From: Lepidurus packardi | Lineage: Eukaryota > Arthropoda > Branchiopoda > Notostraca > Triopsidae | Assembly: GCA_023053545.1 (NCBI GenBank) | Contig: JAKZAN010000005.1 | Coordinates: 2,294,001 to 2,358,000 of the forward strand | DNA: 64,000 nucleotides | Direction of reading: 5' to 3' | Shown: piece by piece, positions 1-13,500 of the stretch | How the letters are laid out: each line of letters starts with the position of its first letter | Position numbering within the stretch: the stretch's first letter is position 1 | The notes under the pieces: model-generated | Database searches by the model: none | Seen by the model: the letters and a program-made list of their open reading frames with translations, nothing else | Told to the model about the DNA's origin: nothing | Made by a program: the position numbers and the translations under genes

Positions 1-3000
1 CGTGATGGGACAATGTTTAGAAAAAAAGACCACATGTCACATGACTTTCTTACCCATACTTTGCTTACAGTCCAAACTTGGGGAGCAACAAGAGCCAAAA
101 GGCGTCGCTCTTTTTTACTGATAAAAGGATGTTGGTTACGCAAAGATACCATTCTGTTTTTAAAACTTGGACTGATAAGCACGAATCTGGCCTTAAGCAC
201 CGAAATATTGAAGATACACGGAAAACCAAAAGAAAAATATGAAGGCACGCAATAAGTCATATCTGTTTGAGATCGCTATCTACTTGGACCCGTTCACACA
301 CTCGGACGTCAGTCAACAAAGTTCAAAATCGAAACCCCAAATTCTTATTATCAGAAACCAATACACTGCATTACGTTCTTTGCTGTAATTATCTAATTAT
401 CAATATAGCTCCAAGCTCTAAAAACAAAAGGAATAAGAAACAAAGGGCTATCGTGAACAGTAAGAGGAGTGTTTGCTTAGCACGGTAGAGTTAGCGAACT
501 TTTAGCACACAAGCGCCATACTAGAGCTGCGACCAAAGTACAGAGTGATAAGGTTTCTCGACCAGTGATAAAGTCCAGTCAACAATCGTGGGGCTAAAAA
601 CTGGTTGCACAAGCCCGATATATGAGAGGGTTTGCATCTGGGACTTTTTCTTAATAAAAAACGAATTTTATAAAAAAAAGATCTTCACTACGTCGCAGCT
701 GACTTCGCTTTTTCCTTTGTTTAAACTATAACTGCCACACTAGAAGAGGTCAGTGAATTTTTAAATTTTGGCGCTTTTCCAGCTCTTATATCCTTATTCT
801 TTCTAACCTTCTAAAACCACATTCTTTCACGTTCTCGACGTATAAAAACCACCACAGCTTTGGGATCCTGTCTTGGAAAAGGAACGTAACGTAAAATAGT
901 AAGCGTTAGTATACAATAACAAAAGAAAGCACGTTTTTCCAAACCCCAAAAAGGAGTGCAGTAATATCCCTTTCTGAGCCCAGTATCAACTCCCTCTTGC
1001 GAGAGAGTTCTGCATATGGCTTTATAGAGGTTCATTTACAGTACAAAGCGTATACATCACAGATATACCCAAAAGATGTGCCATTTATCAAAGTCTTAAC
1101 ACTATCAGCATTGTTACATAAATACGTTATCAGTTAGATCCAATGCCAACGATTCAGGGTTGCGAGTTCGGAAGCTCCCAAGTTACGATCTCCTTTAAGT
1201 ATAAAGCTTGATGGTGAAACATGCAAGTTTCTATAGTAGATATGCTCTTTCAAATTTTAAGACTTGGGACTTTGTACCTTGCAATGTACTACAGCATAGC
1301 AGGCCCCTTGACCTTATCTTGTTGTGCCCATAATACGTGATTAACAAGGAGCGATAATATAGTCGAATTTCCCAACTCTATGCATCAAGTGCAGAACAAC
1401 CGAATGCGAGGCTTTTGTACTCCAAGCCTAAGGCAAGGAAATTCCTAGAAAAAAAAAGCTCGGCAAATCGTATTTACGATTACTTATAGAAAGAGAAGGG
1501 GGGGATACGTGGTCGTTTTTAAAACATTATTACATACTCACACGTGAATGGGAATATAAAAGGGTTTCGGGAGCTTGCAACCATTACGTGCTCCTAAAAC
1601 ATGTCTAGCATAATCCGTATTCCTAATAACTCTTTCACACTATGTAGAACGGAAGCCAAACAAAACAGTACATTGGAATCTATACAGTATAGGTGTGAAA
1701 GTGGCAACAAAAACATCACTTCGACTTCTAAACAAGAAAGACAAAACAAGGGTACCAATATGCAGTAATTATATCAATACTCCATATGACAATCTGAAAT
1801 GCATGGACTAGTATGAACACTCCCTAGATATACGCGACAAGAGCAGCCCTTAAGCCTCAGGTAGTTTAGCCTAATATAATTGCTGCCGAACAAGCCAGCT
1901 CATTCTGTTTTTGGAGAAGCTTTTATCGAAATTACAGTAGTAGAATCCCAACCCCCAACCTACATATTCTAAGGCCTGGTCTAAGTGTTCCGCGACACCA
2001 AGACAGATAAGAACAGCAAGACGTTAACGGATCAATACAATCGATGATGGTGGCGACTCGGTGCGCAGAACCGGTGCCACTTCCGCATGTCGCATATCTG
2101 CCGCCCCGCATAAACGTACAGAAACTTGCCGCGCAGCATAGTCCGTTGTAGAGTGAGCACACACCTTGCGCACATTGCCTTTGTCATCTTTTTCAGATAG
2201 CAACAGGAGCCTGAAAAATCCATAGCTTTGGCTACGGATGTTGCCAAGCAAGGTCCCCAGCAAGCGTAACAAAGAAATGTGCCCTATCTTCTAAGAATTC
2301 CCACTTCGCGACCAAGACAATCTATAAAGGATAAGGAAAATCTGAAAGCTAACAGCGAACTTCGAACTCACTAACTCACTACTGAAGCGAAAAAAGGGAG
2401 AGAGAACTCGCGAGAAAGTTAAAGACGAGGGAAAAAAAGAAACAAAAACTCACTGCTTGTAATATCATACGGATCAATAAATCACTAGCTTTAGCCGTTA
2501 AGTCTACTACCTCCTGTAGGACGCCTGCTCGTCACCAGCCACTCCAGTGGGGTCCATTAAGAATGACGTCAGCTAAAGCCAACGCTTTCTTCCTTGGGTA
2601 ACAACAGTCAACCATGATAGAGAAAATGTCTCTTAGAACAACAACTCTCCCTTTCACCATAACCTGAACCTTCTTGACTCGTCAGTCTGTGCTCAAGCAA
2701 ACAACAATGTCTGTTTTATTCCTGACGTTACAGTTGGCTAACCGCCCAAAACAAAATGGTTCCATTGCTACGTCACACGACCAACGTCACGAGTTTTCCA
2801 TTTGCTTCTACACTCCGCATGTCTGATCAATCTCTCAATATACCATTACCGCCCTTTAGGAGCTAAGCTTGATCCAAAAGATCCAAAAAAGACTCGACCT
2901 TAGATATTTTTCATAAGTATTCATTAACCTTTTCTATGATTTATCGTTCGCTTTAGACCGCAACAGCAAATCTCAAAACCAGGATCACGTTTCTTGATAG

Positions 3001-5239
3001 TACAAAATTAACTGTATCTAATCCTTAGACCAAAGGAAGTTCAAAGTTCGAAAGACAAGGATTTAATAAAAACCGTATTTTTTTAACCTTTTCTTTCTTT
3101 TCCATGCTTGGTTGAAGTTTATCAGTTATCCAAAGCACGTCGGAGCCCAACTGCAAGTACAAGGATAAGGACGACGACAGACCAGTGTCCCTATTACTCC
3201 TTGCTGCCAGAACGTGGTCTGCATGTATCTTCTCCAGCAAACTACTTTGGCCCGTTTTGTGCTTAGAATCTGAAATGAGCGTCTTAACATAGGCAACCTT
3301 AACAGAGGAAACCTCCACTCTGTAATAAAAAAAAAACTTGAACATTTCTGCGGCGAAACAACACGGTAGGTAGTTAGAGCCTTCCTGAACTACGCAGTTC
3401 TGAAGCGTTGTAGTTGAGTCAGAGTCCAATTATCTCAATTTGCTCATTGAATACAAGAGTGTTTTTAAGTACAAAATTGTGTCCCTCTGTATTTACTCGT
3501 ACTGCAGTGCAGAAGGCTGACTTGCGTTTTGGAAATTAAGCGAACCCTCTTTCCATTTAAATGTATAAATATGTATACATTTAACAACCGACGAGCCCAT
3601 ACCTGTTCCAAAACAGTATGATTAATAAAATACTTAAACGCATCCACACAGATCCGTAGCACAACCCCACGTGTGTACCCCAACACACAGGTGTGTACCC
3701 CACGTACGCACAGATTCGTCACTCTTTTAAAAAAGGGCCGTATTTACAGTCACGATAGGAATTTCCCTTCCTGAATCACTTTAGTCATAAAGTGCAGGTT
3801 GTTATTTAGTTGGTTTATTATTTAGTTTACCTCGTGGAGAGGCAAAGAAATGTATTTAATGACATTCCCGACTTGGAAACAAGCCGGACAGAAATAAAGA
3901 AAACACGGAGAACTGTGAAAATAGGAGCAAGAGGACCACATGGCTGGATTTACGTCGGGGAGGGGAGTGGGAGGTAAAGGGGCAGCGAGCAGATGGATAT
4001 AAAGCAGGTTACTCTTTCAAGTTTTGAATTTTGACAGTTGCATCCCCTCCCATGTATACGCGCTACCGGAAAGAGATGCTGCATATACCCAAATCATTGA
4101 CCAAATGTCGATTTCATTGATTGGCAAATCCCATACCAGCTTGGAACCGCCATTTTTCGCTTGGGTTTTTAAAACATTTTTTGTTGGTTTTGTCTTTGAA
4201 TATCTGGATTTACGGAATTTTATATATATATGTACAGAACACCGATAAATGCGAAAAACCTTAGAAAAATTGGCCTGAGTTGTAAGGGGAGGGGTGGTGC
4301 TGCCTGTTTTCTTGTCCAAAGCCGTTATTCTTTTGACGCCAAAGGTTTTCGTTTTGTGGTACACTGAAAAATATTTTGTCAAAATATACAACAAACTTCC
4401 ACCTATTTGCCTTCTTCTTTTCCCTTCCCGCACAGAAGACACAACGAAACTGTTGACAATGCTTTTTCATGAGCACCGTCTGACACAATCGTACGCCACA
4501 ACAATGTTCCTTAGAGAAGACCACAACGCTGCCAAGCCAAGCTCACTTGTCGACTTTGCACGGCAAAATAATGAACAAGGACCAAAAAAGGTGCCCTTTT
4601 TGGCTTGATTGGTACAAATATGTTTTTCTCAAATAGGTTCCCCCAAAGTTCCAAAGTATTTACAAAGTACGTTTACTCCTTAGAGAGCTTTGAGCTTTAA
4701 GCCAAACTAAGCAAAGTTCTTGTATCGATTTTTACATTCAAATTCAGGTTTTTTGTTTGCCCGTGTCAGCGCCACCGCTTCGTGGGGAACAAAATCACAA
4801 ACGATATCCAAAAAGAATCTTTTCCGAGTCACCCCAAACAATGGATGAGCTCAACAAAACACCCCCATCCAACACCGAAACCAACTTTTTTTACGGAATC
4901 GCCTACAACTCATTCAAAGAACAGGAACACTAACACGCGAACAAGACCTACAAAATTCTTCGAACAGACATGGCCAAAAATCTCGATCATGCTCGTCCCT
5001 TCAATCGTTCGAACAAACTTGTCTTAACGATTCGTGACAAGCGCCATCCCATGCAACGGGAGGACACAATTTTTTTGGCGAGATCAGGAAACGTGATTTC
5101 CTTATACAAGCTATTTCCGAAACAGCGGCTATCACCACCAGAGTGCAGCAAAAAATCTGCAAAAAAATCTGTGGGTTTTTTCTTTTTCCTTAATAAAAAA
5201 TCCCACTACCGCACACACGCGGTATTCGTTTCATGCAAC
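1..5239. other. Intergenic, no gene recognised
   Basis: I see no ORF with a recognisable domain, no convincing exon series and no RNA gene here. The open frames are short, unrelated to families I know, and lie in AT-rich sequence with homopolymer runs. The right end adjoins the 3' end of the minus-strand IRF2BP gene, so its 3' UTR probably occupies part of 4.5-5.2 kb. A small GT-rich duplication (cacgtgtgtacccc-like) lies near 3669-3705. Confidence 0.5.
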
Positions 5240-8200
5240 CTAAGTTTCTCTTTCTTTTTTGATTTTCAGTTCTTCGCCTAAAATGGTGGCGATCTCGTTT
5301 TGCATGAATGCCCATGGTACATTGGATCCCGCCAGAGGACACTTTTCGCCACTGGGACAATACACCTGATAAGAAGGGGGAGACACAAAAAAAAAATAAG
5401 AAACATTAGATATGTCATTAACTTATTCAGTTCTTTTAGACTTTAAAAGATAAAATAAAAAAAAGTTTTTTTTTTTTTTTTTTTACCTCTGACCCTGCAC
5501 CTTGACGTTTAATACTATCCCTTGAGCAGGGGAAACAGAATTTGTGTTGTGGAACAGAGGGACACTGGACAAAGTGCGTATCTTCCAGTCGCTCTTGGCA
5601 GATGGTACATTTGAGGGTCGCGCTATGGAATCCAGGCCCCGAATTTGGTGTCGAGGTAACGGATGCGGGCGGTCCTTCGCCATTGGTCACTGGTCCGGTC
5701 CCATTGACCGAAGACGATACCATCTGTGGCGCAGACTCCGTGGGTGACCCGGCCGGCTCGGGTCCTGCTCCTGAACCAGCGGTACCATGGCGGCCAGTAC
5801 CCGATCCGGACGACCGTCTCGAGCTCGCTGACGCTATGCCATAGAACAAAAAATCCCCGTCACAATCGCGTTCCATGCGCTGGTGGAAGATGTGCGCTTA
5901 CCTGATGAACTCGGCGAGTGCTGCGAGCCTCGCGAAGCTGATCTGGCCAGCATGGGAGTACCAGTGGAAGGCGGACTGCCCCCGTGACTCCTGGGCGAAC
6001 CGGGCACGTTATCCGTTACCGAAATGAGCGACTGCATGGGCGATTGAGCTGGACCAGGGTTAGACGGACCTCTTTCGCGGTCCGGTGGGGGTGCTCCATT
6101 GCCTCCGGGCCCAGAGACAGGAGGAGGTCCGCCACCACCAACTTGGTTGCCTGGACCACCGGCGTTTGGATGGAGTCCATGATGCGACGAATGTGAGCCA
6201 GAGACATTGCCAGAGCCTCCAGAGCCAGGTAGAGTACTCGGCGCTGAGGAGGGCGGTGGAAGTCCGTGAGCAGATGGAGGTGCGTGGCCGGGAGGAGAAC
6301 AACGCATCCCGGTTATGGGCGAGCTTGATACCCGCCCGGACGGGATAGGAGCGCCACCGCCACCCGGGGCCAGCGTTACTGGCACAGCAGAGGCATAACC
6401 TGACACGGTGGAAATTTTGGTTACAACGTGCACTTCCGAAAATACAACAAAAACAACAAACCAGTTGTTTTTGGCCTGCCACATGGTTCAACAAAAAAGC
6501 CTTCTACTGAAATAGTCGGTCAGACCCAATCTCATCAAGCGGAGCGAGGAATCAAACCTTAAGAGACTTCAAAACCGGTTCTTCCCCCCTGGAGCTAATG
6601 GTTTTTGGTATTTTTATTTTTAAACTAAAAAAGAGGAATGTTTTGGATCCAGTCCCGCCCCGTCATTCTACTTCAAGAAACGTTGTCTCGAGATGGATTT
6701 TTTTTTAAATTTTTTTGTTTCCTCCGTCCCAAAGATTTGGGTCATTGCTCTTACTCGGGAGACATGATTGCAACATAACTACGTCTTCAAAGCAGAAGTT
6801 CAACCTCCACGCGATGCAAAGGTGACTCGGGGTATTTCGGAGATAAGTCTTCCCTTTCCAGCGTGACTCTGTCCTAAGCCAGACAGCTCTCTTTCCTTGT
6901 CATTCAAGCTAATCTGCCAAGTTGCAACCGAGCCAAGGCTACGATCTCCTTTCAATGCTTTTTTTCAGAAACTGACTATGTTTTTTTACTCTTTCTTCTG
7001 AAGCCTAACAAAAGGGAATCACTGCAAAGCGACCAAAGCATAGAAACTGAGCCTAAAATCAATTTCCCTTCAGGGTTTTCTACATCCCCTAATTGCGAAA
7101 CCGAGCTAAATGAATCAACGCTAAGCTTAATTTTCTCTTAAAAACGACGACACGTACTACTGTTTCTTTCAATCCATCCTCAGCTTTTGAAACCTACCTG
7201 TTGGCAAGATTCCTATCTGATATCAGGTAACCATTCCAACACATACTCCATACTTTTATTGTCGCATATAAATGTAAATCTGGATCATATTGTCGAGTAA
7301 CAGATTTTGCAAAGGAATAATGACAGAATAAAATAAAATAACTATAAAAGGGGGTGGGAAAGACACAAAAGTATTTGGGTAAAAGGGGGACCCCTGGGGC
7401 GTGAATTTTTGGATGCATGTGTGCGTGCCAAATGGGAGAGTGGGAATTCTTCAAGGATAGTCATGACAGCCATGACGTCAGGAAAGTGTCTAGTCACGAA
7501 CTCGCGCCTTTTCCTCTTCAAAAGGAAAAAGAAAGAAAGCCCCGAAACTTTTTTTTTCCTTTCCTTTAGCTCGCCTAACGTTGTTTTGCTAGAGCACACC
7601 ACACCAAAAGAAGTGGGTAACAAACCGGTCTTTGTTAACGAACCCCAATTTTAAGCCACGCATCCTTATTTTCGAATGCAAATGCGATGGTATTCCCAAA
7701 TTCCTTAGCAACGAGGTATTGTGTCTTATACTTGGCCGTTAGCTTAATTCCTCTGTTAGCTGCCAACCCCGACTCGACTACACTGGGGACTGCCAAACAG
7801 ATGGCTCTCGATAAAGATCGCTTTAAAGGTTCGTTTGGGAGAAGCAGTCAAACCGGTTTGGCTAGCGCCCTGAATATCAGTACCATTGGCCTTCAAGTGT
7901 TGTTTATGCGGGCTCCACGCTTGTGTACGCGGTTCGGTAAGAGAACGAACGTTGTGTGTGGTTGCTGCTACTCATGTCCGGCTTGGCTTCGATTCGTCTA
8001 CGGTAGAAACGCGACTCTGCCGTTCCTTTCTTTTACAAACCGAAAACGGTGCTGGGTTATTGATCCATCTCCCTTCCCCTCTTCCTGAAACGCAAAAGCG
8101 GCGCTGCTGTTCCTGATACCCCCAACTTTGCTATCACGGACGGCTGACAGTTACCCTATTACGCAGCTCGTGACGTAACCTTGGCAGTCTGCCCGCTTGA

Positions 8201-10574
8201 GAAGGGAAAGAAAGAAAAAAACAGTCCAGAGCCTTGCCCAACCCGCGATAAAAGACCAAACACAGCCCCGCATCCTAGTCCGTCCTAACCTAAACATTCG
8301 CTGCCTTGTCTGATTGAGAAGCTTCGTCAAGCGAAAACGAATGAAAAAGAACGTACGACGTCCCGGAGTCGACCACGTAGCCAAAGGTTTTGGGCGCAGA
8401 ACGGGCAGCTGCAGGATCCGTCTGTCTATTTTAACTTCCCCTCCCGACCCCTCTCAAGAATGCACTAATTATAAACTCCACTGAAGGAACGGGATGATGA
8501 TCTTGGTTTCCTCCAAGGAGTACATGCGTGCCAAAACTGTCTTCCAACTTTTCAAGTTGAGCCAAGGGTTTTTGTAAATGAGCCAGCGGGGTAAAAGCAC
8601 CAACATTTTTGGCTGCGAGCCTGCAGAATGCGGGCACCCCACCAGCTCCCAGTGACCGAGGTAAAAGGCAAGAAAGAGTAGGAACACGAGAAAGCGCTGG
8701 AGGAGTGTTGCATCCATGCACCGTAGGGACTCTTCTTCTGCAACCAAAATAAACAGGTCTTTGGGACGAAGCCCAGGTCGCTGGGCTAAAAATAGGCGAA
8801 GCCTTTTTCTTTGTCGTTTTCCAGTACCCCTTGAGGTTCAGCATAGTACCGTTAACGCAAACAAGCCTTTCCGACGAAGCCTGGCCAATCTGCACACCTT
8901 TTTCCTGTGGCTTTCGCAAAACCTCCCCTACCCTTTACCCTCCCTAACCAGAATGGAACGGAATAGCGGCGTTCCCAGAAATCGATGAATTGGTCGAGAC
9001 CCGCCTAGAGAAAAGAGGGTAAGGTCACGTATGACACAAGTTCTTTCCCACGAAAAGGGCCCCCAATAGGAGGACCGGGGATGAGGCAGAGAACTGGAAT
9101 CGTGCTGGTACCCTAGTCTCCCCATGACACTAGCGTCAGGGAGAGGAAGTAGAATAGAGGAAACTGAGAAGGGAAGAAAGAGGGGAACATTGCTGTCATG
9201 GTCGATCAATACACGAGAGCTACCCACGCCATTCTCCCCACGAAAAGAGAGCTACAACAGCTGACACATGGGACAGAGACAGAAGGAAGTGGACACAAGT
9301 AAGCAACAGGGGAAAACTTGTCTTCCTGACCCTACTGTGGTCCGCGACCTACCCCTATTAAGTCTCGTGACGTAGGCCGTTGTTGCCCGGTAGCAAAGCT
9401 AAGTTTGCTCCTTGATTCCCAGCTCGGCTTTAAAAAAAAAAAGTTCTCCGTTAGGTCCGACCAAACCATTTCAGCCACAGGTAATTTAAAAAACGGCAGA
9501 GGACTCTATACCTGGCTTGAAAGATGCGTCAAATGACATCCCACGAGAGACGGTTTTCCGTCCGTCTCGCACGTCGTAGGAACCGGCCGGTAAAGAATCG
9601 CCGCGTACCAAAGTCGGCCGGTGATCGTCTACCATCATCCGTTTGTTAGGCACGGGTCCACCGTCGCCGTTCGTCGGGTAGGGCGCAGTATCTTCATCGT
9701 CCCGGTCTCGCTTGACGCTAATCGACGAAGATAATCCTGGCGGTAGAGGACCTGCCCCCGAAGGTAACCCTTGTAGGCGTCCAGGATGGGCATGGAGGGG
9801 AACACCGGAGCCTAGCCCATGATGACCGCTACTACCACTGCCGCTACCACCAGGCCCATTGCTATTACGCAAGTTGCTCGTGGGATTGCCTCGGGAGGTC
9901 AAGAGTCCAATGGGCGCTGGTCCGTCGTGGTCGCTGTCGGGCCGTAAAGGTAACCGTGCTTGATTGTATTCCAACATGCGCGTCCTAGTTTCGTGCATGT
10001 TTCCATAGGGCGGCATAGGTCCATTGGGTGGCGGTCCCTGAGGCCCACCTTGTGCTCCGCTGGCGTGCGAAGGTCGGGACAAGGAGTGGCCTCCACTGCC
10101 AACTCCCCCGGATCCCGCGTGTCCATGGCCATGACCCTGTACGTGAGCTGGAATCACATTGACGGCATCCAGGACCGACAATACGGGCGCCGAGTTGGGC
10201 CCTGAGCCAGGGCCACCTGAACTCCCACCACTGGATCCGTTCTGATTTTCGTGAGTCGGGGGTCCGTGGGCATTCCGCCCGTGACCTGAACCGCCTTGGA
10301 CTGACATGTTACCGGGGCCTGACCCACCACTTTTCCCCGACACAGACACCGAAGGCGGGAGCGGTCCCCCTCGCGAATCGGGCGCTTGCTGAAACCCATG
10401 GGTCCGCTTCATTTGCCGGGCGTTCTCGATGACCAGCTCAATACGGTCCGGTCCCTCGTAGTTGACACAGCCTCGACACACCGGTTCGCTGAAATCCTGT
10501 AACATGGCCCACGGCGTGCGAGGCAAATCGCACAGGTAACAGTGCTGTCGCTTCGACGCTCCCACCACCGACAT
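5240..10574 (-). CDS. IRF2BP: Interferon regulatory factor 2-binding protein (IRF2BP) homolog, four exons
   Basis: Nuclear transcriptional corepressor of the IRF2BP1/2/L family. Exons (minus strand): 9512-10574, 5902-6399, 5487-5833 and 5240-5365; together 2034 nt, 677 codons plus stop, with phases 1, 1 and 0 joining cleanly. The N-terminus carries the family's C4 zinc finger ([11 protein letters not shown]...CRGCVNYEG...[16 protein letters not shown]). The middle is Gly/Pro/Ser/His-rich with a basic patch (KRDRDDED) and a conserved [12 protein letters not shown] segment. The C-terminus is the family [22 protein letters not shown], then CFPCSR, then exon 4 [20 protein letters not shown], ending KIKKERET. 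I start at 10574 because [18 protein letters not shown] matches the family N-terminus, its Kozak context is good (AAA before ATG), and an upstream in-frame extension to 10646 crosses a likely 5' UTR splice acceptor (AG at 10609-10608). Length is within the family range (about 580-800). Introns 2 and 3 are short (68 and 121 bp). Confidence 0.95.
6400..9511 (-). other. IRF2BP intron 1 (3.1 kb), no further gene seen
   Basis: Bounded by a donor (CCAG/GTATAG, read on minus) and an acceptor (GTGTCAG/GTTATG) that keep the IRF2BP frame (Pro, then a Gly codon split across the junction). Open frames inside it show no recognisable domain. Long unbroken introns at the 5' end often hold regulatory sequence, but I cannot point to a specific site. 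Confidence 0.6.
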
Positions 10575-13500
10575 TTTGACAGCTTTGTTGGGGCCCAAAA
10601 AGGCTCCCTGAAATGGTCGCTCAATTTTGGAAGAATTTGCTGGCACAGCCTCGACAGTAAAGTTTGGTAACTCGCGCTAAGAAATAGCGCCCGAAAATAA
10701 TTCCCCTTAAATGATCACTTGCCTACACGCCAAGTATCCATGTTTCTTTCCTATTCAAACACTTGGCAAAAAGTACTCCCTCTTTTGCAAAGAGATTTTG
10801 TAGAGATCGATCGTTCACTTGGAATAGTTCAGTTCCAAGATCAGCTCACTCTCCCAAAATTGAGGTCATAGTCTTGTGTTAGATTGACGAAGAAACCTTG
10901 TGGTTGTTGGTGTTTTGTTTGCCGGCAGACGACGATGTATATGTTATTGTTGGGCGAGTTTTCCTCCACGGACTCCAACAACCCACTTCACACTACCAAG
11001 TCCTATGATTAACTGACTGAGACTGACCACGGCCAAGACACGAGACCGCGACCGAAATTCAGCTTGCCAAAGCCCCGTTCCGTCTCTGGATCCCCCGGCA
11101 CGTATTCCGCTTGGGCAAATGGTGAGCATAGCTGCAGGATAGAACGACAACGACGCTAGTCCGCAGACGTAGTATGTCGTGTACAAGGCCCTTCAGGGGC
11201 ATTCATTCTCTGAGCCAAAAACGGTCCCTCCCTCACCCTAAGCGGATGGAAATACGTATTTGCCCCTGAACCTCGGAAGGGAACGGGACAAAACCCCCTT
11301 TTGCCTCCCCTCCCACCCCCCTCTTTCTTCTATAGACATTTTTCCTTTCAATGCTGCTCAAAGTTCCAAGTGTCGGTCACACCAGCCTTGCAACGCTCCT
11401 AGCGGGGCCGCTTCGTGTACAAAAGCGTGCGTGGTGGGGCGGGTCGATCGCGTGACGTAAGCAAAGGCATCGTAGGGTCTACAATTCAGCTCTACTACTA
11501 CGTTTTAAAAAAAAAAGCCCAACCCGACAACGCGGATTCCTAGCGGCCATGGCCGGTCTGGCAGAATAATTCAACGACACAGTTTTCCCTACTCTTTCTG
11601 TTTTTCTCTCTCGTTCCTCTCCCAAGGCCATATTGTGTCCTGAGCTGGTATATTTCCTCCTTTTGTTATATTCCTGCTCTTCCCGTTTCGTTTGAACGTG
11701 ATAGATTCTCTCCACATATTCCATAGTAAAACTATCGTACAGCCCTCGTTTCTTATCGCGTCTTCGTTAGCTCCTAAACGCTGTTTTCGTGGTTGGGAGC
11801 GTCCAAGCTGCCATAAAATACGAATCTTAACCACTTAACTTGGGATTCGGGGGGAGGAGACGTGTAAGAGTCAGGGACTTCTCGAACCGGTTCTGCTTAC
11901 CCAAAAGGGAGTTCTCCTTGAAACATGGGGCTCATGAAGCGGTTCCGCTGTTGTTGCCAGAGTAATTGGACAACGGTCATCGGAATTCTGAGAAAGTTAA
12001 ACCCGCGAGGGGAATCGGTAGCCATCTCTCACCTTTTCGCTTCTACAGCTTCCAAACCCTGCAGATGAAACTAGCTGCCAAACGGTGTCTTTGGAAACTC
12101 GAGGTTTGCTCAGCTCCAAGAGAAAAGAAAGTTAGATATCCGATCCTGTTCAACCGGTTTCGGACACAAACATTCAAAAATGCCCCCCTCCAAATATGGT
12201 TTTGTGCGATTACGATGTTCCAAGCCAGAAAAAGTCCATGGTCACCCAGCATTCGCATCAGGGCCAGCCACAAGAACAAACGAAGACAAACGAAGCTTAA
12301 CCAATGAGTCAAAACTTTACAATGCAGGAATTAACTGTCTCGGTATATGACGTTATACCGTCTCCACTTGAGAACGAAAAAACTTCCATGCTCCAACTCC
12401 TCCGTTATTGGAAGACAAGACCTCAAAACATGTACTTCTTTGTCTGTATGTTCATGGTTGGAGGATTGGCGCAAAACTGTAAGCACTGAAAAAAAGGTAC
12501 ACACATAACGAGTGTACAGTTGCTTGGGCCCTGCCTTTGCAAAGGGGTACCAATACCAATCCTGCAGTAAGCATCCATCTTAAACCTATTTGGTCAATCA
12601 TGCGCTCACTGTAGAATTCCGCGAACTGAATCTCTCCCCTTTCCGGTAAACAAGATGCTTACCCTCTTTAGTTCATCACGGGGTCAGTTCAAATTCCGCG
12701 AAGGCCCTGTTTTCTGTCCCTTCCCAAGGGGTTTCCGCCTTCTTTTACTGCATACCCCAATACAATAGTAATCAGAACTCGTCCCCGATACGTTAAATGA
12801 CTTGGTAACGTGCGTCAGGTCAATCAATGGACAAACACACATGTGCATCCGTCTTATCGTGTAGTAATGCTTCTTCACGGCCAAATAGTAACCACAATAC
12901 GTTTCTACACTAGCGCCATTAGGAGTAAAAAGTACTGTATTTGGTTTGGGTTTCCTATGTTTGCTTCGAAACGAAGGTACACAGGAAAAACCCCCTCGAA
13001 ATACTCCAAGAGCATATAGGTGCATGTACAGTTAAGCAACTCCCTCTCATTTTACTTTTCAACTTTTTGTATTCTCTCTCTCTCTTCGTATTTATTCCCT
13101 CTTCTTACACCTCTTTCCTCTTTCTTTGTCTCCATTGTACACAAGGCTTTCCCCTTTCCTTTCCTCTGCCATGTTGACTCGTTCCCCCGAGGGGAATGTG
13201 CTGACGAGCAGCTGCTAGCACCGCGATGACGTCAGACAAGTACTCGTTTGCTTCCTTTGGCTGCTAATAATGACGTGTATGGGATGAAGCCATGCTAGCA
13301 CGGTAATGTTGGCTCACTTTTTTGCGCTTTATGTCGCTGGATTGTTATTGTGCTATCGTTGTTATTTCATGGCTAGAATGTAGCTTAAAATAAATGAAAC
13401 CCGTCAAAGTCACCCGAAACCAGATCTTTAGCAGGTCGTTTTGCTGACAGACGTTGTCCTTATCACAAAGCTTATTTGCCCTCAAGATCTCAGGGACCTG

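Noticed and set aside
5542-6348. Plus-strand ORFs across IRF2BP exons
   Set aside because: Antisense of GC-rich IRF2BP coding sequence; the minus strand gives family-conserved protein.
7687-8088. 133-codon plus-strand ORF with a hydrophobic start, in IRF2BP intron 1
   Set aside because: No family resemblance, no supporting splice structure, and lies within an intron on the opposite strand; could be chance.
10575-10646. N-terminal extension of IRF2BP by 24 residues
   Set aside because: Family proteins begin at [10 protein letters not shown]-like sequence, and a likely 5' UTR splice acceptor lies within the extension.
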